DNA from: Flavobacterium sp. UBA807
GTDB taxonomy: Bacteria > Bacteroidota > Bacteroidia > Flavobacteriales > Flavobacteriaceae
Direction: 5' to 3'
Assembly (NCBI GenBank): GCA_002296885.1
Contig: DBIH01000114.1
Coordinates: forward strand, 1 to 15,278
DNA length: 15,278 nucleotides
Below are positions 1-6,493 of the stretch, in pieces; within the stretch, counting starts at the first letter, position 1; each line of letters opens with the position of its first letter. The notes beneath the pieces are model-generated. The model had not been told where the DNA came from and ran no database searches. It saw only the letters and a program-made list of their open reading frames with translations. Made by a program: the position numbers and the translations under genes.

Positions 1-1581
1 TTCAACATCCTGCAGGGAATCAATCTTAAATTTGGATGTTGTCCAATTGGTTGTTGGATAGATTCTAGTTTTTTTGCCTTTGATATTGACATCGACCGGC
101 ATTGCAAATTTGTTTTCATCCACTTTCCAGCGATATTCCAGCTTTCCTTTGGAGATTCGCAATTCAAGATTTGGAATAGCGGTATGTTTCAGGTATTGAT
201 CGAAAACCGGAGTTAAATTCATTCCAAATTCTGCGTTGAAAAAGGCAATTACAGTATCGTTATCGATTATTTTATTGTGGAATGTCTGAGAGTATTTTAA
301 AAACATTTTCCACCACTTAACATCATTATTTACAACATGTCTCAATGTGTTTAAGAAAAGTGCTCCTTTATCATACATATCTCCCGAACCTTCTTTATTA
401 ACACCATACGGTCCAATTATTGGTCTGTCATTATCGACATTTCTTTTCAGCCCGTTTATATAATGTTGTCCTTTTTCGTAACCCTGCTGGCATTCTACAT
501 AAACAGATTCGCTATAAGTTGTAAAACCTTCGTGAATCCACATGTCGGCACTGTCTTTTGAAGTAATATTATTTCCGAACCATTCGTGGCCACTTTCATG
601 AATCGTAATGTAGTCAAATGTCAATCCGATTCCGGTGCGTGTTCTGTCTGTTCCCAAATAACCTTGCAGGTAATGATTTCCGTAAGCCACAGCACTTTGA
701 TGTTCCATGCCTAAATAAGGAGTTTCAACCAATTTGTATCCGTCTTCGGCAAAAGGATAGGGCCCAAATTTGCTCTGGAAACATTCCATCATTGATTTTA
801 CTTCTTCAAAATGCTTTCGTGCTTTAGCTTCGTTATCACGCAGTACGTAATAATCTAAATCGAGTCCTTTATAATTGTCATGAATATGTACATAATCCCC
901 AATGCTCACATTTATAGAATAAGTATTTATCGGATTTTTAACTTCCCAGTCCCAACGGGTGTAACCATTTTTCAAATCTTCACTTCCTGTCAATCGTCCG
1001 TTGGAAACATCCATTAAACCATTTGGAACTGCTACTTTTATTGTAGCACCAAAATCGGGCTCATCACTTTGGGAGTCTTTTACTGGATACCATAAACTTG
1101 CTCCAGTTCCCTGGCAGGCCACACCAACCCAGTTTTTCCCCTGACTGTCTTTAGTAAAGACAAAACCACCATCCCATGGCGCATTTCTGGCAATTATAGG
1201 TTTTCCGGAGTAATAAAAACGCAGACTTTGTTCAGAGTTAATGGTCAGTTGAGCTGGGAAATCAATGAATACGGCGCCAAATTCTCTTTTATAATTCAGT
1301 TTTTTAGAATTGAAAATGATAGAATCTACCTGCATGTTTTCAAACAAGTCCAATTGTATTTTTGAAGTAGCTGAAACAACTTTAAATCTGATGTCATTAT
1401 ATCCTGCAACAGTTCTTTCATCAGGATTGATTTTGATATTTAAATCATAATGCAATACATCGAAGCAGGTTCTCTCAGGACGTAAACCACCTTGAAGTGT
1501 GTCTTTTCGGGTTGCTCTTTCCTGAGCGGAAAGTAATTGGAAACTGAAAATAAGCAGGCATGCGAGGGTTATTTTTTTCAT
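1..1581 (-). CDS. Exported M1-family zinc aminopeptidase, 3' end beyond window
   Basis: The minus-strand frame stays open from an ATG at 1581 to the window edge, giving 527 codons with the C-terminus missing. The protein starts with a hydrophobic signal peptide (MKKITLACLLIFSFQLLSAQ), so it is probably released to the periplasm or beyond. The zinc site is clear: HESGH at residues 328-332 and the third ligand Glu351 in the following HEGF, which fits HEXXH-X18-E. The substrate-binding motif is GMEH (291-294) where classical family members have GAMEN, and Tyr403 (in MYDKGA) fits the catalytic tyrosine. M1 enzymes remove N-terminal residues from peptides, so a role in peptide nutrition is likely. 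It lies 59 bp downstream of the carboxylase gene on the same strand. The gap has no clear terminator and only a weak TAGATTTT promoter-like element, so read-through is possible. The family call is firm; the substrate is unknown. Confidence 0.93.
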   Translation of the reverse strand, partial: MKKITLACLLIFSFQLLSAQERATRKDTLQGGLRPERTCFDVLHYDLNIKINPDERTVAGYNDIRFKVVSATSKIQLDLFENMQVDSIIFNSKKLNYKREFGAVFIDFPAQLTINSEQSLRFYYSGKPIIARNAPWDGGFVFTKDSQGKNWVGVACQGTGASLWYPVKDSQSDEPDFGATIKVAVPNGLMDVSNGRLTGSEDLKNGYTRWDWEVKNPINTYSINVSIGDYVHIHDNYKGLDLDYYVLRDNEAKARKHFEEVKSMMECFQSKFGPYPFAEDGYKLVETPYLGMEHQSAVAYGNHYLQGYLGTDRTRTGIGLTFDYITIHESGHEWFGNNITSKDSADMWIHEGFTTYSESVYVECQQGYEKGQHYINGLKRNVDNDRPIIGPYGVNKEGSGDMYDKGALFLNTLRHVVNNDVKWWKMFLKYSQTFHNKIIDNDTVIAFFNAEFGMNLTPVFDQYLKHTAIPNLELRISKGKLEYRWKVDENKFAMPVDVNIKGKKTRIYPTTNWTTSKFKIDSLQDVE

Positions 1582-1640
1582 TTTTAAAATAGAAAATCTA
1601 TTGAATTAGTAGAAATGGTTTTGACTTTGTTACAATAAAA

Positions 1641-3269
1641 TCATACCTGTATCACGCCCAAATTAAATTTCTTTTCAATAGGTGAGTGGTTAGCAGCTTC
1701 AATTCCCATTGAAATCCAAGTGCGGGTTTCCAGTGGATCTATGATGGCATCTGTCCATAAGCGAGCCGCTGCATAATAAGGAGAAACCTGTGCATCGTAA
1801 CGAGCTTTTATTTTATCGAATAATTCCTGCTCGGTTTTCTCATCTACGGTTTCGCCTTTGGCTTTAAGTGAAGAAGCTTCAATTTGTGCCAATACTTTAG
1901 CAGCCTGAGTTCCGCCCATAACGGCTAATTCAGCACTTGGCCATGCAACTATTAATCTTGGGTCGTATGCTTTTCCACACATGGCATAATTTCCGGCACC
2001 GTAAGAGTTACCAACAACCACAGTAAATTTTGGCACGACCGAATTGGAAACGGCATTTACCATTTTGGCTCCATCTTTAATGATTCCGCCATGTTCGCTT
2101 TTCGAACCTACCATAAAACCGGTCACGTCCTGAAGGAAAACCAATGGGATTTTCTTTTGATTGCAATTGGCAATAAAACGTGTTGCCTTGTCAGCAGAAT
2201 CAGAATAGATTACACCACCAAATTGGATTTCTCCTTTTTTTGTTTTAGAAACGGTACGCTGATTCGCTACAATTCCAACTGCCCAGCCATCAATACGGGC
2301 GTAGCAGGTGATTAGTGATTTACCATAATCGGGTTTGTACATATCCATTTCGGAATTATCAACCAAGCGTTTGATGATTTCCAACATATCGTATTGATCG
2401 GTACGTAGTCTTGGCAGGATTCCGTAAATATCTTTTTCTTCTAATTCCGGTTTTTTTGAAGCTTCCCTGTTGAATCCTGCCTTTTCGTAATCGCCAATTT
2501 TTCCAACGATACTTTTAATCCGGTCTAAAGCATCTTTATCATCTTTAGCTTTATAATCGGTAACGCCCGAAATTTCGCAATGCGTTGTTGCCCCGCCAAG
2601 CGTTTCATTATCTATGTTTTCGCCAATAGCGGCTTTTACCAGATAACTTCCGGCAAGGAAAATACTTCCGGTTTTATCTACAATCATGGCTTCGTCACTC
2701 ATGATTGGTAAGTAAGCTCCACCAGCAACACAACTGCCCATTACAGCGGCAATTTGCGTAATTCCCATACTGCTCATAATGGCATTGTTTCGAAATATGC
2801 GCCCGAAGTGTTCTTTATCAGGGAAAATTTCATCCTGCATTGGGAGATAAACTCCGGCCGAATCAACCAGGTAAATTATAGGCAGGCGATTCTCCATGGC
2901 AATTTCCTGTGCGCGAAGATTCTTTTTTCCTGTAATCGGAAACCAGGCACCGGCTTTTACGGTTGCATCATTAGCAACAACAATGCATTGTTTTCCTTTA
3001 ATGTAGCCCATTTTTACCACAACACCTCCAGAGGGACATCCACCATGTTCAACATACATTCCGTCACCAACAAAAGCACCAATCTCAATGCTATTTGCTT
3101 TTTCATCAAGCAAATAATCGATACGTTCACGGGCAGTCATTTTGCCTTCGGCGTGGAGCTTTTCGATACGCTTTTCGCCACCGCCAACTTTGACTTTTGC
3201 AAAGCGTTGTTTCAAATCGGTTAATAAAAGTTTGTTGTGATCTTCGTTTTTATTGAAGTTAATATCCAT
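1641..3269 (-). CDS. Acyl-CoA carboxylase carboxyltransferase (beta) subunit, methylcrotonyl-CoA type
   Basis: A complete 542-residue protein, close to the usual length of methylcrotonyl-CoA carboxylase beta subunits. This subunit moves the carboxyl group from carboxybiotin to an acyl-CoA, in leucine degradation if the substrate is 3-methylcrotonyl-CoA. Both crotonase-like halves are visible. The N-half has a GSCVAGGAYLP oxyanion loop (178-188) and a preceding MQDEIFPD...HFGRIF stretch typical of the MCC branch. The C-half has GNSYGAGNYAMCGKAY (420-435) followed by WPSAELAVMGG. The GNYAMCG form favours MCC or geranyl-CoA carboxylase over propionyl-CoA carboxylase. The biotin carboxylase/biotin-carrier subunit is not adjacent: the gene upstream is a divergent phosphate transporter operon. 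The enzyme is cytoplasmic. Substrate assignment by recall of motifs is moderately sure; the family is certain. Confidence 0.93.
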   Translation of the reverse strand: MDINFNKNEDHNKLLLTDLKQRFAKVKVGGGEKRIEKLHAEGKMTARERIDYLLDEKANSIEIGAFVGDGMYVEHGGCPSGGVVVKMGYIKGKQCIVVANDATVKAGAWFPITGKKNLRAQEIAMENRLPIIYLVDSAGVYLPMQDEIFPDKEHFGRIFRNNAIMSSMGITQIAAVMGSCVAGGAYLPIMSDEAMIVDKTGSIFLAGSYLVKAAIGENIDNETLGGATTHCEISGVTDYKAKDDKDALDRIKSIVGKIGDYEKAGFNREASKKPELEEKDIYGILPRLRTDQYDMLEIIKRLVDNSEMDMYKPDYGKSLITCYARIDGWAVGIVANQRTVSKTKKGEIQFGGVIYSDSADKATRFIANCNQKKIPLVFLQDVTGFMVGSKSEHGGIIKDGAKMVNAVSNSVVPKFTVVVGNSYGAGNYAMCGKAYDPRLIVAWPSAELAVMGGTQAAKVLAQIEASSLKAKGETVDEKTEQELFDKIKARYDAQVSPYYAAARLWTDAIIDPLETRTWISMGIEAANHSPIEKKFNLGVIQV

Positions 3270-3309
3270 GTTGCTGAATTTGCTTTTAAATAGTTGAGCT
3301 GATTGTGGG

Positions 3310-3317
3310 CTAAATTA
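3310..3317 (-). promoter_or_regulatory. Possible -7 element of the carboxylase gene
   Basis: On the minus strand this reads TAATTTAG, one mismatch from the Bacteroidota -7 consensus TAnnTTTG. It lies about 40 nt ahead of the carboxylase ATG. No TTG -33 element sits at the normal distance. The palindrome at 3319-3330 is directly upstream of it, where a repressor would block polymerase. Weak evidence. Confidence 0.3.
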
Positions 3318-3318
3318 C

Positions 3319-3330
3319 GAAAACGTTTTC
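3319..3330. promoter_or_regulatory. Perfect 12-bp palindrome, LacI/GalR-like operator candidate
   Basis: GAAAACGTTTTC is identical to its reverse complement and fits the GNAANCGNTTNC shape of LacI/GalR-family operators, with a central CG. It sits in the 180-bp divergent region, 49 bp ahead of the carboxylase start and about 63 bp ahead of the phosphate operon's first half-site. No regulator gene is in the window, so the identity of a binding protein is open. Confidence 0.4.
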
Positions 3331-3393
3331 AATATGGTAAATTCTGATGATTTGAAATTGAAATTCGAAAAAAAAAGACATATTTTTGATAAG

Positions 3394-3427
3394 TTAATAT
3401 TCACTTAACATTAGAAAAATACATTTG
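3394..3427 (+). promoter_or_regulatory. Phosphate-operon promoter with PHO-box-like direct repeat
   Basis: Two half-sites, TTAATA (3394-3399) and TTAACA (3405-3410), are 11 bp apart, about one helical turn. They are followed by a perfect -7 element TACATTTG (3420-3427) with 22 nt left to the ATG at 3450. No TTG -33 element is at the usual distance, and the repeat occupies that place, as expected for an activator-dependent promoter. The half-sites resemble the TTAACA-type repeats bound by PhoP in Bacillus. Binding by a PhoB-type regulator here is inferred. The same arrangement occurs upstream of the TonB receptor. Confidence 0.5.
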
Positions 3428-3449
3428 CACCAAAATAAACAGAAAAATA

Positions 3450-4091
3450 ATGAATCTCAACAGTATTTTCCAATTTTTAGTTCCAAAGGATAAAAAATTC
3501 TTTCCATTATTTGAGCAGGGTGCAGCCGGGCTTATTTTATTGGCGGAAACACTTCATGAAGCCGTTAATGCACCTAAAGCGGAAAGAGAAGAATTCTTTA
3601 AAAAAGTTGAAGAACTTGAAGCCGAATTGGAAGAGATTACCCATAGAACCCATCTGGAATTAAGTAGAAACTTTATTACGCCATTTGACCGTGAAGACAT
3701 TCACTCGCTGATAAAAGCTATGGATAATGTTGCTGATAATATGCATGGAGCCAGTAGCAGAATGCGTTTGTATCAGGTGGAAAAAATTACAAAATCAATT
3801 CGTAAGCTGACTGAAATTAATTTGGAAGCATGCCAGTTGATAGGTGTCGGTATCAAGCAATTGAAAGACATGAATCACAAAGCGATCAAAGATACCTGCA
3901 AAAAAATCAACAAACTGGAAAGCAAGGCTGATTCTGTATTTGACAAAGCTGTTGCTGATATTTTTGAAAATGAAACCGATGCTAAAAACGTTATCAAATA
4001 TAAAGAGGTGCTTTCGGCGCTGGAAATGGCGTCAGACAAATGTAAAAGTGTTTCCAATGTAATGGAACAGATTTCGGTTAAACACTCATAA
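3450..4091 (+). CDS. DUF47 / PhoU-like Pit accessory protein
   Basis: A 213-residue, helix-rich cytoplasmic protein without signal peptide or membrane segments. It matches the DUF47 (TIGR00153-type) family of PhoU relatives, whose genes usually sit next to Pit permeases and which are thought to modulate phosphate uptake. Visible features are an acidic coiled stretch (about 48-63) and the family motif FITPFDREDIHSL (75-87), followed by MDNVADNMHG. A repeated late helix containing further E/D pairs is consistent with PhoU-like metal binding. It is the first gene of a two-gene operon: the permease ATG follows 18 nt after its stop. The ATG at 3450 is supported by the promoter 22 nt upstream. Confidence 0.92.
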   Translation: MNLNSIFQFLVPKDKKFFPLFEQGAAGLILLAETLHEAVNAPKAEREEFFKKVEELEAELEEITHRTHLELSRNFITPFDREDIHSLIKAMDNVADNMHGASSRMRLYQVEKITKSIRKLTEINLEACQLIGVGIKQLKDMNHKAIKDTCKKINKLESKADSVFDKAVADIFENETDAKNVIKYKEVLSALEMASDKCKSVSNVMEQISVKHS

Positions 4092-4109
4092 AAATTCAAT
4101 TAGGAAATT

Positions 4110-5444
4110 ATGACATTACTAATTGTGATTATTGTTCTTGCCCTGATATTTGATTATATCAATGGTTTTCATGATGCTGCTAATGCCATAGCGACTATAG
4201 TGGCAACCAAAGGATTGACACCATTTCAGGCAGTGCTTTGGGCAGCTTTCTTCAACTTTTTGGCTTTTTGGGTTTTTGGATTCGGAGTTGCCGATACTGT
4301 GGCAAAGACCGCCGATACTATGCAGATAGATTTGGTAGTAATCCTGGCAGGAGTCGTTGCAGCTATTATCTGGAACTTACTTACCTGGGCTTTAGGTATT
4401 CCGTCATCATCTTCGCATACACTCATAGGAGGTTTTGCAGGCGCAGCTATTGCACACGCACTTTCGGTACACGGCTTTTCAGATTATTATGTTCTAGACG
4501 AATCAGGAAAACAAATTACAAAGCATTGGTACGAAATAGTAAACTGGTATTCGCCTGCTAAAGACGGCGGATTGCCAACCGGAGTTTTGGTCATCATTTG
4601 CTTTATCGCATTAGCACCGGTTATTGGTCTTTTGCTATCTTATTTTCTGTCTTTATGGTTAATGTATTCTTCTCGAAAAAGCATCTATCCAAAACTGTTT
4701 ACGCTTGCGTTTATGGGGCTGACCTATTGGTTTATTGCTTGTGAATTTAAATTAGATATTGATGAAGAACATGCCCGAATTAAATCATCTCATTTTTTAA
4801 GTATTATTGCCGAACCCAACAACATTAAGTGGTTAATCGTTGGAATAATAATAACCAGCATTTCTATTTTCTGCCTTCGATTCAGCAGCCTTGCGATTTC
4901 TAAATCAAACTCTATTTTAAAGAAAATGCAGTTGTTGACTTCAGCCTCATTCAGTTTAGGGCATGGAGGTAATGATTCACAAAAAGTAATGGGTATCATT
5001 GCTGCTGCAGTAATGGTTTATGTTCACAAAAGCGGAATTTCTACCGATTCATTACCAGGTTGGTTACATGTTGACATAGGTAAAGGAACAATGCCTGATT
5101 GGATTCCGTTAGCCTGTTATAGCGCCATTGCTCTTGGTACTTTGAGTGGAGGTTGGAAAATCGTAAAAACAATGGGTTCTAAAATCACAAAAGTGACTGC
5201 CTTTGAAGGAGTTGTTGCCGAAACAGCCGGAGCTTTAACTTTATTCTTGACAGAGCATTTCAAAATTCCGGTATCGACTACACATACCATTACAGGTTCT
5301 ATCATTGGAGTAGGAGTGACTAAAAGAATTTCAGCAGTTCGTTGGGGAGTTACCGTTAAACTTCTTTGGGCATGGGTTTTAACAATCCCGGTATCTGCGG
5401 TTCTGGCGGCATTTGTTTATTATTTCCTGAAATTATTCTTGTAA
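4110..5444 (+). CDS. Pit-family inorganic phosphate permease
   Basis: A 444-residue polytopic inner-membrane protein with many hydrophobic helices. Pit carriers import phosphate, as a metal-phosphate complex, driven by an ion gradient. Both inverted halves carry the signature: NGFHDAANAIAT at 18-29 with PSSSSHTLIGG at 98-108 in the first, and HGGNDSQKVMG at 295-305 with PVSTTHTITGSIIGVG at 367-382 in the second. A more polar stretch near 121-156 is probably an extramembrane loop. It is shorter than E. coli PitA (about 500 residues) but has all signature motifs. It follows the DUF47 gene by 18 nt and is followed by a hairpin terminator, so the two form a closed operon. The context favours phosphate over other anions. 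Confidence 0.95.
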   Translation: MTLLIVIIVLALIFDYINGFHDAANAIATIVATKGLTPFQAVLWAAFFNFLAFWVFGFGVADTVAKTADTMQIDLVVILAGVVAAIIWNLLTWALGIPSSSSHTLIGGFAGAAIAHALSVHGFSDYYVLDESGKQITKHWYEIVNWYSPAKDGGLPTGVLVIICFIALAPVIGLLLSYFLSLWLMYSSRKSIYPKLFTLAFMGLTYWFIACEFKLDIDEEHARIKSSHFLSIIAEPNNIKWLIVGIIITSISIFCLRFSSLAISKSNSILKKMQLLTSASFSLGHGGNDSQKVMGIIAAAVMVYVHKSGISTDSLPGWLHVDIGKGTMPDWIPLACYSAIALGTLSGGWKIVKTMGSKITKVTAFEGVVAETAGALTLFLTEHFKIPVSTTHTITGSIIGVGVTKRISAVRWGVTVKLLWAWVLTIPVSAVLAAFVYYFLKLFL

Positions 5445-5464
5445 TCTATAACGCAATTTTAAAT

Positions 5465-5486
5465 AGCATCTTCAGATGCTTTTTTT
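5465..5486 (+). terminator. Rho-independent terminator of the phosphate operon
   Basis: AGCATC (5465-5470) pairs with GATGCT (5475-5480) across a TTCA loop and is followed by a T run to 5486. It begins 20 nt after the permease stop codon. Confidence 0.85.
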
Positions 5487-5556
5487 ATTTAATAAATTGT
5501 TAACGAATGTCTTACTGATTATTGATTATTTTTATAATTCTAAAACTCAAAAAAAC

Positions 5557-6327
5557 ATGAAACGCAAACTTCTTTTTTTAGCAATTATAATGCAAAGCAC
5601 CTTTTTGACTTTCGGTCAGACAAAAGATATCCAATACAAAGACGGAGTTCAGGTCTTAAGCGGAATTAGTGTAAAACCCGCAAAACCTTTAAAGAATAAT
5701 CCGGGAGTATTGATTCTTCCTGCCTGGATGGGAATTGATGAACATGCGAAAGACAGTGCCAATAAATTAGCCGCATTAGGCTACAACACTTTTATAGCCG
5801 ATATTTATGGTGCAGACCAACGCCCGAAGAACTTTAATGAAGCCGGACAAAAGGCAGGCTATTTCAAGAAGAATATAAAAGAATATCAAACAAGGATTCA
5901 GTTAGCTTTAGATGAATTGATTAAACAAGGTGCAAACCCCGATGATATTGTTGTTATTGGATATTGCTTTGGCGGAACTGGGGCAATTGAAGCAGCACGA
6001 ACCAATATGAAAGTAAAAGGCATTGTTTCTTTTCATGGTGGTTTAGGCAGAGATGAAACACGAACTATTGAAACAATTATTCCAAAAGTCCTGATTCAAC
6101 ACGGAGCTGATGATCCTTATGAATCAAAAGACGAAATTGAAAAATTCCAAAATGAAATGCGTACTGCCAAAGCAGATTGGCAGATGACCTATTATGCCAA
6201 TGCAGTGCATTCATTTACCGATAAAAATGCAGGTAACGATAACTCTAAGGGCGCAGCTTATAATGAAAAAGCTGAAAAGCGTTCGTGGGAAGCTATGCTC
6301 ACCTTCCTGAAAGAAGTTTTATTATAG
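5557..6327 (+). CDS. Exported dienelactone hydrolase-family alpha/beta hydrolase
   Basis: A 256-residue protein. I place the start at ATG 5557: the in-frame upstream ATG at 5476 lies inside the terminator hairpin and would put 27 unlikely residues before a good signal peptide (MKRKLLFLAIIMQSTFLTFG, then Q). The body is an alpha/beta hydrolase of the dienelactone hydrolase type. The nucleophile elbow is GYCFGG with Cys137, the acid is probably Asp186 in HGADDPY, and the base is His218 in AVHSFTD. Cys instead of Ser as nucleophile is usual for this family. Such enzymes cleave small esters or lactones, but the physiological substrate of the exported Bacteroidota members is not known to me. It is flanked by terminators on both sides, so it is probably a single-gene unit. 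A TATTTTTA element (5527-5534) 22 nt ahead of the ATG, one mismatch from TAnnTTTG, may be its promoter. Confidence 0.88.
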   Translation: MKRKLLFLAIIMQSTFLTFGQTKDIQYKDGVQVLSGISVKPAKPLKNNPGVLILPAWMGIDEHAKDSANKLAALGYNTFIADIYGADQRPKNFNEAGQKAGYFKKNIKEYQTRIQLALDELIKQGANPDDIVVIGYCFGGTGAIEAARTNMKVKGIVSFHGGLGRDETRTIETIIPKVLIQHGADDPYESKDEIEKFQNEMRTAKADWQMTYYANAVHSFTDKNAGNDNSKGAAYNEKAEKRSWEAMLTFLKEVLL

Positions 6328-6340
6328 TACGTTATCAATG

Positions 6341-6364
6341 GGTTCTCTAAAGAGAACCTTTTTT
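6341..6364 (+). terminator. Rho-independent terminator after the hydrolase gene
   Basis: GGTTCTC (6341-6347) and GAGAACC (6352-6358) form a 7-bp stem with a TAAA loop, followed by six T. It begins 13 nt after the hydrolase stop codon and separates that gene from the TonB receptor. Confidence 0.88.
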
Positions 6365-6371
6365 ATACTGA

Positions 6372-6408
6372 TTAACATCAAACAAAACCACTTAACATTA
6401 AATTAATA
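6372..6408 (+). promoter_or_regulatory. PHO-box-like repeats upstream of the TonB receptor
   Basis: Half-sites TTAACA (6372-6377), TTAACA (6392-6397) and TTAATA (6403-6408) lie just after the preceding terminator. The last two are 11 bp apart, as in the phosphate operon promoter. The 12-mer CACTTAACATTA (6389-6400) is identical to 3402-3413. Fifteen bases after the start of the last half-site is TAC (6418), the same spacing as to the TACATTTG box at 3420, although here the element reads TACAAACT. A shared regulator is inferred. Confidence 0.45.
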
Positions 6409-6461
6409 TAAAAAAAATACAAACTTAATCAAGAGGTAACTTAGAGTTAATTCACCCAACC

Positions 6462-6469
6462 TTATTTTG
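6462..6469 (+). promoter_or_regulatory. Possible -7 element of the TonB receptor gene
   Basis: TTATTTTG has one mismatch from TAnnTTTG and ends 24 nt before the ATG at 6494, close to the 22 nt seen for other genes in this window. If it is real, transcription starts near 6476, which rules out the upstream in-frame TTG at 6467 as start codon. The competing candidate is TACAAACT at 6418. Confidence 0.35.
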
Positions 6470-6493
6470 CATCAAATAATAAAAGCAAAATTT

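Noticed and set aside
314..323. CACTTAACAT inside the aminopeptidase gene as a further PHO-like site
   Set aside because: It is within coding sequence, has no second half-site at 11 bp and no promoter nearby. It is kept as a reminder that the hexamer alone is common.
2754..3224. 156-codon plus-strand reading frame opposite the carboxylase gene
   Set aside because: Antisense shadow of a conserved enzyme, with no recognisable domain or promoter.
5476..5556. Earlier in-frame start for the dienelactone hydrolase-family gene
   Set aside because: The ATG is part of the preceding terminator hairpin, and it would place 27 residues ahead of a typical signal peptide.
6467..6493. TTG start nine codons upstream for the TonB receptor
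   Set aside because: It adds residues before the signal peptide and overlaps a probable -7 element.
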